The notes beneath the pieces are model-generated. The model saw only the letters and a list, made by a program, of their open reading frames with translations. It did no database searches and was not told the origin of the DNA. From the NCBI GenBank assembly GCA_963851105.1, contig CAWKNP010000004.1, positions 407,654 to 471,653 on the forward strand: a stretch of 64,000 nt of DNA, in the 5' to 3' direction. This DNA comes from DATARN01 sp963851105 (GTDB lineage: Bacteria > Actinomycetota > Acidimicrobiia > Acidimicrobiales > Palsa-688). Shown here piece after piece: positions 51,326 to 59,094 of this stretch. The translations under genes and the position numbers were made by a program. Within the stretch, counting starts at the first letter, position 1. Each line of letters begins with the position of its first letter.

Positions 51326-52588
51326 ATGGAAACTGCGCCTGCGCCGCCGCCCGTCCGCCTCGGCCCCCGCCTCGTGGTGCCCGTCGATGTCGAGCGCGTC
51401 GTGGCCTCCATCACCTTCGACGTGACCGCTCAGACCGCAACCGTCGAGGCGAGCGCGCACTTCGCCCTCGCCGGCCACGACGGCTTCCCCGCGCTGGACC
51501 TCCGCCAGCACATCGACGACCTGCGCCTCGACGGCAAGTCGATGACGGGAGACCCTTTTTCCCCGGCCGACCTCGGCGGCGGCGATGGCGCGGAGATGCG
51601 GGTCATCGACCGGGAGCTCGCAGGCCACGGCATCCACCGGCTGGAGTTGCAGTATCGCCTCGCCACGCCGGCGGCGGCCGGCGCCGAGCCCATCGGGTGG
51701 ACCGACGACGGGGTGCGTTTCGACTTTTGGATGTCCGACCTGCACCCCGGGCGCTACCTGGAGATGTGGCTCCCCGCCAATCTCTGCCATGACCGCTTCG
51801 AACTGCAGCTCGAGATCGATGTGCAAGGCGGCGGGCCCCACACTCTGATCACCAACGGCAGCGCCGAGCAGACCGAGCACAACCGCTGGCGCGTCGAGTA
51901 TCCCGCGGCCTTCACGTCCCTGTCGCCGATGCTGGTCCTGCGCCCGAGCGGGGAGATCGAGCAACGCCGGCACACCACTGCCGCCGGCGTCGAGATCGTG
52001 ACCGCCAAGGTGGCCGAGTCCGACGCCGACCTCGAGGCCAATGAGGCCGACATCGCCAGCTGGCTCACCTACAACGAGGCTCGCTACGGCAGTTACGCCC
52101 ACGGGAAACGGTTCACGGCCGTCCTCTGGGGCCCCGGCCGAGGCATGGAGTACGACGGCGCCACCACCGCGGCGGTAGGAGCCCTTGAGCACGAGGTCTT
52201 CCACAGCTGGTTCGGCCGAGGCATCAAGCCGGCGAGCGCCAGGGACGGCTGGATAGACGAAGCCTGGACCAGCTGGGCGACGAACAGTCGCAGGCGAGAA
52301 GCGGGAAGGTTCCATGTCGAGGAACTAACCCTGGACCAGCGCCAGGTAGAGCTGTACCCAAAGAGCCCCTGGTCGAGGCACACCCCGATCGAGTCCTACA
52401 AGGAAGGAGCCAGGCTGTTCGCCGGCATCGCCCACGACCTGGGCGGCGCACCCGAGCTACGAGGAGCCATGGCCCGCCTGTACCGGGAGAAGGCAGGATG
52501 CTTTTTGAGCACCGGCGAGCTGGAGCACCACCTCGGGGCCGGCGCGCTCTTCAGCCGGTACGTGTACGGGAACGAGGGAGGAGAATAG
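51326..52588 (+). CDS. M1-like (gluzincin) zinc metallopeptidase inserted in the S10 cluster
   Basis: 420 residues from ATG 51326. An N-terminal beta-rich half (about 1-230, LVVPVDVERVVASITFDVTA) is followed by a catalytic half. GRGMEYDGATT resembles the GAMEN-type exopeptidase motif, and LEHEVFHSWFGRG followed by DGWIDEAW gives HExxH-x18-E (His289, Glu290, His293, Glu312), the M1 zinc signature. No signal peptide. It is short for aminopeptidase N (~850 residues) and lacks the C-terminal helical domain, so it resembles compact M1 forms. It lies opposite in strand between rpsJ and rplC, which normally adjoin. Substrate unknown. Confidence 0.85.
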   Translation: METAPAPPPVRLGPRLVVPVDVERVVASITFDVTAQTATVEASAHFALAGHDGFPALDLRQHIDDLRLDGKSMTGDPFSPADLGGGDGAEMRVIDRELAGHGIHRLELQYRLATPAAAGAEPIGWTDDGVRFDFWMSDLHPGRYLEMWLPANLCHDRFELQLEIDVQGGGPHTLITNGSAEQTEHNRWRVEYPAAFTSLSPMLVLRPSGEIEQRRHTTAAGVEIVTAKVAESDADLEANEADIASWLTYNEARYGSYAHGKRFTAVLWGPGRGMEYDGATTAAVGALEHEVFHSWFGRGIKPASARDGWIDEAWTSWATNSRRREAGRFHVEELTLDQRQVELYPKSPWSRHTPIESYKEGARLFAGIAHDLGGAPELRGAMARLYREKAGCFLSTGELEHHLGAGALFSRYVYGNEGGE

Positions 52589-52619
52589 ATGCACCGCCTG
52601 TCCACGGCGGCGGTGCATC
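52588..52619. terminator. Bidirectional terminator between M1 peptidase and rpsJ
   Basis: GATGCACCGCC and GGCGGTGCATC are perfect 11-bp complements with a 10-base loop. It begins at the last base of the peptidase stop codon and ends 15 bases before the rpsJ stop, so it can end both convergent transcripts, including the str-rpsJ message. Confidence 0.75.
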
Positions 52620-52633
52620 TGCTCGTCCAACCG

Positions 52634-52960
52634 CTACGCGTTCTGGATCTTGATCTCGATGTCAACGCCCGCCGGCAGGTCGAGGCGCTGCAGCGAGTCC
52701 ACCGTCTTGGGCGTGTGCTCCACAATGTCCAAGAGGCGCTTGTGGATGCGCATCTCGAAGTGCTCGCGGCTGTCCTTGTACTTGTGGGGCGAGCGGATCA
52801 CGGTGTAGCGGTGCTTCTCGGTGGGCAGCGGGACCGGCCCCCTCACCTTGGCGTTGGTCCTGAGCACGGTCTCCACGATCTTCTTCGTCGACTGATCGAT
52901 GATCTCGTGGTCGTAGGCCTTCAAGCGGATCCGGATCTTCTGGCGAGGGGCTTCAGCCAT
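52634..52960 (-). CDS. rpsJ: 30S ribosomal protein S10
   Basis: 108 residues. QKIRIRLKAYDHEIIDQSTKKIVETV, VPLPTEKHRYTVIRSPHKYKDSREHFEMRIHKRLLDI and LPAGVDIEIKI are typical. It also serves as NusE in antitermination complexes. It is here the last gene of the rpsL-rpsG-fusA-tuf unit rather than the first of S10. Confidence 0.98.
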   Translation of the reverse strand: MAEAPRQKIRIRLKAYDHEIIDQSTKKIVETVLRTNAKVRGPVPLPTEKHRYTVIRSPHKYKDSREHFEMRIHKRLLDIVEHTPKTVDSLQRLDLPAGVDIEIKIQNA

Positions 52961-52973
52961 GTCGGTTGCCTAC

Positions 52974-54164
52974 CTACTTGAGGATCTTGGTGACGCGGCC
53001 GGCACCGACGGTGCGACCACCTTCACGGATGGCGAAACGAAGTCCTTCGTCCATGGCGATGGGCTTCTGCAGCTCGACGGTCATGACCGTGTTGTCACCG
53101 GGCATGACCATCTCGGTGCCTTCCTCCAAGGTGATGGAGCCGGTGACGTCGGTGGTGCGGAAGTAGAACTGCGGGCGGTAGTTGTTGAAGAACGGCTTGT
53201 GCCGTCCGCCCTCGTTCTTCGTCAGGATGTAGACGTTGGCCTCGAAGTTGGCATGCGGGGTGATGGAGCCGGGCTTGCACAGCACCTGGCCCCGCTCGAC
53301 CTCGTCTTTCTTGGTGCCTCGCAGGAGGGCGCCGATGTTGTCGCCCGCCATGCCCGAGTCGAGCAGCTTGCGGAACATCTCGACGCCGGTGCAGACGGTC
53401 TTGGCGGTGTTGCGCAAGCCCACGATCTCGACCTCGTCGCCGACCTTGACCTTGCCCTGCTCGACCTTGCCGGTGACGACGGTGCCCCGGCCCTGGATGG
53501 TGAAGACATCCTCGATCGGCATCAGGAACGGCTTCTCGATCTCGCGAACAGGCTCGGGAATGAACGAGTCCACAGCCTCCATCAGTTCGATGATGGACTT
53601 TGTCCACTCGGGGTCGCCCTCAAGGGCCTTGAGCGCCGAGACCCGGATGACGGGGGTGTCGTCGCCGGGGAACTCGTACTCGCTCAGCAGTTCCCGGACC
53701 TCGAGCTCGACAAGGTCGAGCAGCTCTTCGTCGTCCACCGCGTCGGCCTTGTTGAGAGCCACGACGATGGAGGGCACGCCGACCTGGCGGGCCAGCAGCA
53801 CGTGCTCCCGGGTCTGGGGCATGGGGCCGTCGGCCGCCGATACGACCAGGATGGCGCCGTCGACCTGGGCGGCACCGGTGATCATGTTCTTGATGTAGTC
53901 GGCGTGGCCGGGCATGTCGACGTGGGCGTAGTGACGGTTGGGCGTCTGGTACTCCACGTGGGCGATGTTGATGGTGATGCCGCGGGCCTTCTCCTCCGGC
54001 GCCTTGTCGATCTGATCGAAGGCGGTGAAGGAGTTGTGGGTCGGGTCCTGCGCGGCCATGACCTTGGTGATCGCCGCGGTCAAGGTCGTCTTGCCGTGGT
54101 CGATGTGCCCCATCGTCCCGATGTTGAGGTGGGGCTTGTTGCGATCGAACTTCTGCTTGCCCAT
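52974..54164 (-). CDS. tuf: Elongation factor Tu
   Basis: 396 residues from ATG 54164 with GGAG about 9 bases upstream. GTP-binding motifs are GHIDHGKTT, DMPGHADYI and NKAD; the switch region is EEKARGITIN. Domains 2 and 3 follow with RGTVVTGKVEQG and the end GRTVGAGRVTKILK. Only this copy is in the window. It lies 70 bases after fusA. Confidence 0.99.
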   Translation of the reverse strand: MGKQKFDRNKPHLNIGTMGHIDHGKTTLTAAITKVMAAQDPTHNSFTAFDQIDKAPEEKARGITINIAHVEYQTPNRHYAHVDMPGHADYIKNMITGAAQVDGAILVVSAADGPMPQTREHVLLARQVGVPSIVVALNKADAVDDEELLDLVELEVRELLSEYEFPGDDTPVIRVSALKALEGDPEWTKSIIELMEAVDSFIPEPVREIEKPFLMPIEDVFTIQGRGTVVTGKVEQGKVKVGDEVEIVGLRNTAKTVCTGVEMFRKLLDSGMAGDNIGALLRGTKKDEVERGQVLCKPGSITPHANFEANVYILTKNEGGRHKPFFNNYRPQFYFRTTDVTGSITLEEGTEMVMPGDNTVMTVELQKPIAMDEGLRFAIREGGRTVGAGRVTKILK

Positions 54165-54234
54165 GAAAAAAACTCGCTCCTGTACTAAATGCCTTTGGGA
54201 TGAGGGGCCGAGGCGGACTCGTTGATCAGCGGAT

Positions 54235-56340
54235 TTACTCGCCGCGGACCCGGGCCACGATCTCGCGGGAGACCGACTCGGGGACTTCCTGGTAGGAATT
54301 GAACTGCATCGTGTAGGTCGCGCGCCCCTGGGTGCGCGAACGCAAATCGGTAGCGTAGCCAAACATGTCGCTCAGAGGCACCTGAGCCCGGATGACCTGG
54401 CTGTTGCCTCGCTGTTCCATGCCCTCCATGTGGCCCCGGCGGGAGTTGAGATCGCCGATGACTTCGCCCATGTAGGCGTCGGGTGTGACCACCTCGACGG
54501 ACATGATGGGCTCGAGGAGGATGGGGTGCGCCGCCTTGGCGGCCTTCTTGAAGCACATCGACCCGGCGATCTTGAACGCCATCTCCGAGGAGTCGACGTC
54601 GTGGTACGAGCCGAAGGTGAGCGTGGCCCGGAGGTCGACCACCGGGTAGCCGGCCAGCACGCCGGACTGCATGGCGTTCTGGATGCCGGCGTCCACCGAC
54701 GGGATGTACTCCTTGGGGATGACGCCGCCGCTGATCTTGTCGACGAACTCGTAGCCGCTGCCGGGGCCGGTGGGCTCCAGGCTGAGCACCACGTGGCCGT
54801 ACTGGCCGCGGCCGCCGGTCTGGCGGATGTAGCGCTCCTCGATCTTGGTGACGGGCTTCTTTATGGTCTCCCGGTAGGCGACCTGCGGCTTGCCCACGTT
54901 GGCGTCGACCCGGAACTCCCGCAGCATGCGGTCGACCAGCACCTCGAGGTGCAGTTCGCCCATGCCGCCGATGATCGTCTGGCCCGTTTCCTCGTCGCTG
55001 TGGACTTGGAACGTCGGGTCCTCGTCGCTCAGGGATTGGAGGGCCTTGGACAGGCGGTCCTGGTCGTTCTTGGTCTTCGGCTCCACGGCCACGTGGATGA
55101 CGGGCTCGGGGAATTCGAGGGCCTCGAGCACGATCGGGGCGTTGGGATCGCAGAGCGTGTCGCCGGTCGTGGTGTCCTTCATGCCCACGAAGGCCACGAT
55201 GTCGCCCGCGAAGGCCGCAGTGCGGTCCTCTTCGTGGTTGGCGTGCATCTGCAGGATGCGCCCGACGCGCTCCTTGCGGTCCTTGGTCGCGTTCAGCACC
55301 GCGGAACCCTTGGCCAGCTTGCCCGAGTACACCCGGACGTAGGTCAGCTTGCCCTTGTGGGGGTCGGTGGCGATCTTGAACGCCAGGGCCGCGAACGGCT
55401 CGGAGTCGTCGGGGAGCCGCTCGAGCTCCTCGATGCCCTTCAGGTCAACGCCCTTGGTGGGGGGGATGTCGAGAGGGCTCGGCAGGAAGTCGATGACGGC
55501 ATCGAGCATGGGCTGGACGCCCTTGTTCTTGAACGCCGAGCCGCACAGGACGGGGACGACCTGGTTGGCGATGGTGCCGTGGCGCAGCGCCCGGCGGAGG
55601 TCCTCGACGGTGATCTCCTCATCGCCGAGGAACTTCTCGGTGATGATGTCGTCGAAGCGCGACAGCGTGTCGATCAGCGCGGCGTGCCAGGCCTCCGCCT
55701 CGACGGCCAGGGCTTCGGGGATGGCGCGCACCGACCACGACTCGCCCTTGTCCGACTGATCGTCCCAGACCAGCGCCTTCATCCCGATCAGGTCAATGAC
55801 GCCCTTGAACTCGCCCTCGGAACCAATGGGCAGCTGCACCACCGCAGTGGTGGCGTCCAGCCGGTCCCTGATCATGTCGACGGCCCGGAAGAAGTCGGCG
55901 CCGATGCGGTCCATCTTGTTGACGAAGCAGATGCGCGGCACGGCGTACTTGTCGGCCTGGCGCCAGACCGTCTCGGTCTGGGGCTCGACGCCGGCAACGG
56001 CATCAAAGACCGCGACGGCGCCGTCGAGCACCCGCAGGCTGCGCTCCACCTCTACGGTGAAGTCGACGTGGCCGGGCGTGTCGATGATGTTGATCCAGGT
56101 GTCCTTCCACTTGCAGGTGGTGGCCGCGGAGGTGATGGTGATGCCCCGCTCCTGCTCCTGGATCATCCAGTCCATGGTGGCGGCGCCCTCATGGACCTCG
56201 CCCATCTTGTAGTTCTTGCCCGTGTAGTAGAGGATCCGCTCCGTCGTCGTGGTTTTACCCGCGTCGATATGGGCCATGATCCCGATGTTGCGGGTCCTGG
56301 CTAGGGGGAACTCTCGGATAATGGGGGCAGTTTCAGCCAT
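54235..56340 (-). CDS. fusA: Elongation factor G
   Basis: 701 residues, the housekeeping EF-G length. AHIDAGKTTTTERIL, DTPGHVDFT and NKMDRIGADF bind GTP; ERGITITSAATT is the switch 1 region. Domain IV has RQTGGRGQYGHVVLSLEP and YEFVDKISGGVIPKEYI, and RRGHMEGMEQRG is in domain V. Drives translocation and, with RRF, ribosome recycling. Confidence 0.99.
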   Translation of the reverse strand: MAETAPIIREFPLARTRNIGIMAHIDAGKTTTTERILYYTGKNYKMGEVHEGAATMDWMIQEQERGITITSAATTCKWKDTWINIIDTPGHVDFTVEVERSLRVLDGAVAVFDAVAGVEPQTETVWRQADKYAVPRICFVNKMDRIGADFFRAVDMIRDRLDATTAVVQLPIGSEGEFKGVIDLIGMKALVWDDQSDKGESWSVRAIPEALAVEAEAWHAALIDTLSRFDDIITEKFLGDEEITVEDLRRALRHGTIANQVVPVLCGSAFKNKGVQPMLDAVIDFLPSPLDIPPTKGVDLKGIEELERLPDDSEPFAALAFKIATDPHKGKLTYVRVYSGKLAKGSAVLNATKDRKERVGRILQMHANHEEDRTAAFAGDIVAFVGMKDTTTGDTLCDPNAPIVLEALEFPEPVIHVAVEPKTKNDQDRLSKALQSLSDEDPTFQVHSDEETGQTIIGGMGELHLEVLVDRMLREFRVDANVGKPQVAYRETIKKPVTKIEERYIRQTGGRGQYGHVVLSLEPTGPGSGYEFVDKISGGVIPKEYIPSVDAGIQNAMQSGVLAGYPVVDLRATLTFGSYHDVDSSEMAFKIAGSMCFKKAAKAAHPILLEPIMSVEVVTPDAYMGEVIGDLNSRRGHMEGMEQRGNSQVIRAQVPLSDMFGYATDLRSRTQGRATYTMQFNSYQEVPESVSREIVARVRGE

Positions 56341-56430
56341 AGCTTTCTTCTCGATGTCGTCGAGGGCTCTCGGGCTAGGTTTGGGCCCGAGGTAGTCGGG
56401 TGGAGGTCCGCTGGCGCTTTGGGGGACCTC

Positions 56431-56454
56431 GGTACGTCGGTACGTCGTTACGTC
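56431..56454. repeat. 8-bp tandem repeat in rpsG-fusA gap
   Basis: Three copies of GGTACGTC (third as GTTACGTC) lie in the 173-base gap between the rpsG stop and the fusA start. The gap holds no further gene that I can see; it may contain a fusA-tuf promoter. Confidence 0.75.
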
Positions 56455-56513
56455 GGTGGATCGTCGGGCCGCGCCCCAGCGGTTCGGGCGGCGCCTCTAG
56501 AAATTGTGCCGCA

Positions 56514-56984
56514 CTACCAGCGGTAGTGGGCGAACGCCTTGTTTGATTCAGCCATCTTGTGCATGTCCTCACGGCGCTTGACGGCGGCGCCGGTGCCGTT
56601 GGATGCGTCGAGCAGCTCGTTGGCGAGCCGTTCGGCCATCGTCTTCTCCCGGCGCTGACGGGAGTACCCGACGATCCAGCGAATGGAAAGAGTGGTCGCC
56701 CGGCGAGGCCGGACTTCGACGGGAACCTGGTAGGTGGCACCACCGACCCGGCGGCTCTTGACCTCGAGCTGGGGCTTGGTGTTCTCCACCGCCCGCTTCA
56801 GCGTCGCCACCGGCTCGGCGCCCGACTTTTCTTTCACGATGTCGAGCGCCTGGTACACGATGCGCTCCGAGAGGCTCCGCTTGCCGCGGGAAAGGATCTT
56901 GTTGACGACCTGGGTGACCAGGACCGAGCGGTAGATCGGGTCGGGCATGAGGTCGCGGCGGGGAGCGGGTCCTTTGCGGGGCAT
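56514..56984 (-). CDS. rpsG: 30S ribosomal protein S7
   Basis: 156 residues, MPRKGPAPRRDLMPDPIYRSVLVTQVVNKIL start, KSRRVGGATYQVPVEVRP and RTMAERLANELLDASNGTGAAVKRREDMHKMAESNKAFAHYRW-type end. Organises the 16S 3' domain. It follows rpsL by 5 bases. Confidence 0.98.
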   Translation of the reverse strand: MPRKGPAPRRDLMPDPIYRSVLVTQVVNKILSRGKRSLSERIVYQALDIVKEKSGAEPVATLKRAVENTKPQLEVKSRRVGGATYQVPVEVRPRRATTLSIRWIVGYSRQRREKTMAERLANELLDASNGTGAAVKRREDMHKMAESNKAFAHYRW

Positions 56985-56989
56985 GGGTC

Positions 56990-57358
56990 CTAGTCCTTCT
57001 TGGCGCCGTAGCGACTACGGGCCTGCTTGCGGTCGCGGACCCCGGAAGTGTCCAAGGTGCCACGGATGATCTTGTAGCGGACACCCGGCAGATCCTTCAC
57101 CCGGCCGCCACGAACCAAGACGATCGAGTGCTCCTGCAGGTTGTGTCCGACGCCGGGGATGTAGGCGGTGACTTCGACGCCACTTGTGAGCCGGACTCGG
57201 GCGACCTTGCGCAGCGCCGAGTTGGGCTTCTTCGGGGTGGTGGTGTACACCCGGGTGCAGACTCCCCGCCGCTGGGGCGCGCCCTTCAAGGCCGGGGTCT
57301 TCGTCTTATCCGACTTGTGCTCGCGGCCCGACCGGACCAATTCCGCGATGGTGGGCAA
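56990..57358 (-). CDS. rpsL: 30S ribosomal protein S12
   Basis: 122 residues from TTG 57358 (LPTIAELVRSGREHKSDKTKT), with a strong GGAGGAGAGG four bases upstream. TPKKPNSALRKVARV carries the wild-type Lys at the streptomycin-resistance position and GHNLQEHSIVLVRGGRVKDLPGVRYK the second. A longer frame upstream is unconserved. It opens the str unit. Confidence 0.97.
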   Translation of the reverse strand: MPTIAELVRSGREHKSDKTKTPALKGAPQRRGVCTRVYTTTPKKPNSALRKVARVRLTSGVEVTAYIPGVGHNLQEHSIVLVRGGRVKDLPGVRYKIIRGTLDTSGVRDRKQARSRYGAKKD

Positions 57359-57435
57359 GAAACCTCTCCTCCAGGGTGCCGGACCTTCCTGGACGCGGGA
57401 CGCGCGAAGAAGAACCGACCATGCAGCCAGCAACC

Positions 57436-57441
57436 ATTGTA
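57436..57441 (-). promoter_or_regulatory. Candidate -10 of the rpsL (str) promoter
   Basis: TACAAT on the minus strand, about 80 bases upstream of rpsL. A weak GACGGC lies 17 bases further upstream. Placed between hyuB and rpsL it would let the str genes be transcribed independently of hyuAB. Confidence 0.4.
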
Positions 57442-57468
57442 GCGCGGCTGACGACAACGCCGTCCCGC

Positions 57469-59094
57469 CTAGCGTCCCCCGTAGCCGCCCCCGCCGGGGG
57501 TGAGCACGCAGACCGCGTCGCCGGCTCGTAATCGTACCGTCACCTTGTCGAGCAGCGGCCGGCGGGCGGACTCATCGCCCCCGGGCCACAGCCAGTTCTC
57601 CCCGAGGGCGCCGGGCGACCCGCCGGCGAGGCCCCACGGCCGGCTGGTCCGCCGCTCGGTAATGAGAGACGCCACCGCGGGTTCGAGCACCTGGATCACC
57701 CGCTCGATGCCGTCGCCCCCGGGTGCCCTTGCGGGGCCGCCGCTGCCGGTTCGCAGGCGGTAGCGCAGCACCCGGACCGGTATGGTGCGCTCCAGCGCCT
57801 CGGTGGGGGTGTCCTTGGTGTTGGTCATGGCGGTGTGGACGCCGTTCATCCCCGGCCGGGGCGGGTCCCCAGGACGCCCCCCCTGCCCACCGCCGACGGT
57901 CTCGTAGTAGACCCAGCCCGAGACGCCACTCAGGATGAGGTTGTTCATCGTCCCCTGGCCGGCGGCGCCCACCCGGCCCGGGGCGGCCGCAGCCAAGGCC
58001 ATGAGGCAGACGTCGGCGATCCGCTGGGAAACCTCGACGTTGCCCGCGCCCACCGCCGACGGCGCGGTGGCGGCCACGATCGAACCTTTCGGGGCGATCA
58101 CCTTCACAGGGCGCAGGGCACCACCATTAGCCGGGATCGTGGGATCGGTGGCGGACCGGATGGCGAAGGTGACGGCGCTGGCGGTCACGGCTGCGACCGC
58201 GTTGACGTTGCCTGGCTGCTGGGCGTCGGTCCCGGTGAAATCGAACGTGATGGTTTCACCCTCCTTGGTGACCCGTAGCTTGATGGTGACCGGCCGCTGC
58301 TGGTCGGGCCGGGGCCCCACCGAATCAACGACATCGGTCGCCTCCCAGGACCCGTCGGCCATCTCGGCGAGGGCGGCGCGCATGCGCCGCTCCCCGTAGG
58401 CGAGGACCTCTTCGACCGGCGCCCCCGCTTTCACGATGGCGGCCAGCCGTTGGACACCGATGGCATTGGCCCCGACTTGGGCGTCGAGATCCCCCCGGCG
58501 TTCCTCGGGGGTGCGGGAGTTGGCCAGCACGATGGCGACCACCGCCGGCCCGAGCAGCACCGGTGGGATCCGCAGTCCCTCTTGCTGGATCTCGGTCGCC
58601 TCGGGGGGGATGGACCCCGGCGTCATACCGCCCACGTCGGCGTGATGCGCCCGGTTGGCGGCCCAGCCGGCGATCCTCCCGTCCACGAAACACGGCGCGA
58701 CCAGCGTGATGTCGTTGAGGTGGGTGCCCCCGGCAAAGGGGTCGTTGAGCACGACCTGGTCGCCGGCTGCGAGCGGCAGGCCGGCGGCAATGGCCGCCGC
58801 CACCGACGCCGGCATGGAGCCGAGGTGGACGGGGATGTGCTCGGCCTGAACCAGAAGCTGTCCGTCGCGGGTAAAGAGGGCTGCGGAACAGTCGGCCCGT
58901 TCCTTTATGTTCGGGGAAAAGGAGGCCCGGCGCAGGACGGCTCCCATCTCCTCGGCCACTCCGGTCAACTGTGAGATGAGGATCTGCAACCCGGCCGGGT
59001 CAAGGCGGTCCTTGCCTTGGCGGTCCTTGCCTTGGCGGTCCTTGCCTTGGCGCTGCTTGCCTTCCTCGTCTAGTCGGTCCGGGTCAGCACCCAC
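57469..59094 (-). CDS. hyuB: Hydantoinase B / 5-oxoprolinase type subunit
   Basis: About 541 residues. QLTGVAEEMGAVLRRASFSPNIKERADCSAALFT, HIPVHLGSMPASV, VVLNDPFAGGTHLNDITLV, RAHHADVGGMTPGSIP and TFDFTGTDAQQPGNVNA are standard HyuB text, and it ends TPGGGGYGGR. It forms with HyuA an ATP-dependent enzyme opening cyclic amides (hydantoins, 5-oxoproline) or carboxylating ketones; the substrate is not predictable. GTG 59094 overlaps hyuA by 25 bases and includes the QGKDR repeats; TTG within AGLQILIS is a later alternative. Confidence 0.92.
   Translation of the reverse strand: MGADPDRLDEEGKQRQGKDRQGKDRQGKDRLDPAGLQILISQLTGVAEEMGAVLRRASFSPNIKERADCSAALFTRDGQLLVQAEHIPVHLGSMPASVAAAIAAGLPLAAGDQVVLNDPFAGGTHLNDITLVAPCFVDGRIAGWAANRAHHADVGGMTPGSIPPEATEIQQEGLRIPPVLLGPAVVAIVLANSRTPEERRGDLDAQVGANAIGVQRLAAIVKAGAPVEEVLAYGERRMRAALAEMADGSWEATDVVDSVGPRPDQQRPVTIKLRVTKEGETITFDFTGTDAQQPGNVNAVAAVTASAVTFAIRSATDPTIPANGGALRPVKVIAPKGSIVAATAPSAVGAGNVEVSQRIADVCLMALAAAAPGRVGAAGQGTMNNLILSGVSGWVYYETVGGGQGGRPGDPPRPGMNGVHTAMTNTKDTPTEALERTIPVRVLRYRLRTGSGGPARAPGGDGIERVIQVLEPAVASLITERRTSRPWGLAGGSPGALGENWLWPGGDESARRPLLDKVTVRLRAGDAVCVLTPGGGGYGGR
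59004..59063. repeat. 15-bp tandem repeat at the hyuB N-terminus
   Basis: Four copies of a 15-base unit (GGCGGTCCTTGCCTT on the plus strand), the first three identical and the fourth degenerate. They encode (QGKDR)n on the minus strand, just after the hyuA stop. Confidence 0.85.

Noticed and set aside
54430..56304. Open reading frame of about 624 codons opposite fusA
   Set aside because: Antisense shadow of fusA; composition is biased and no domain is visible.
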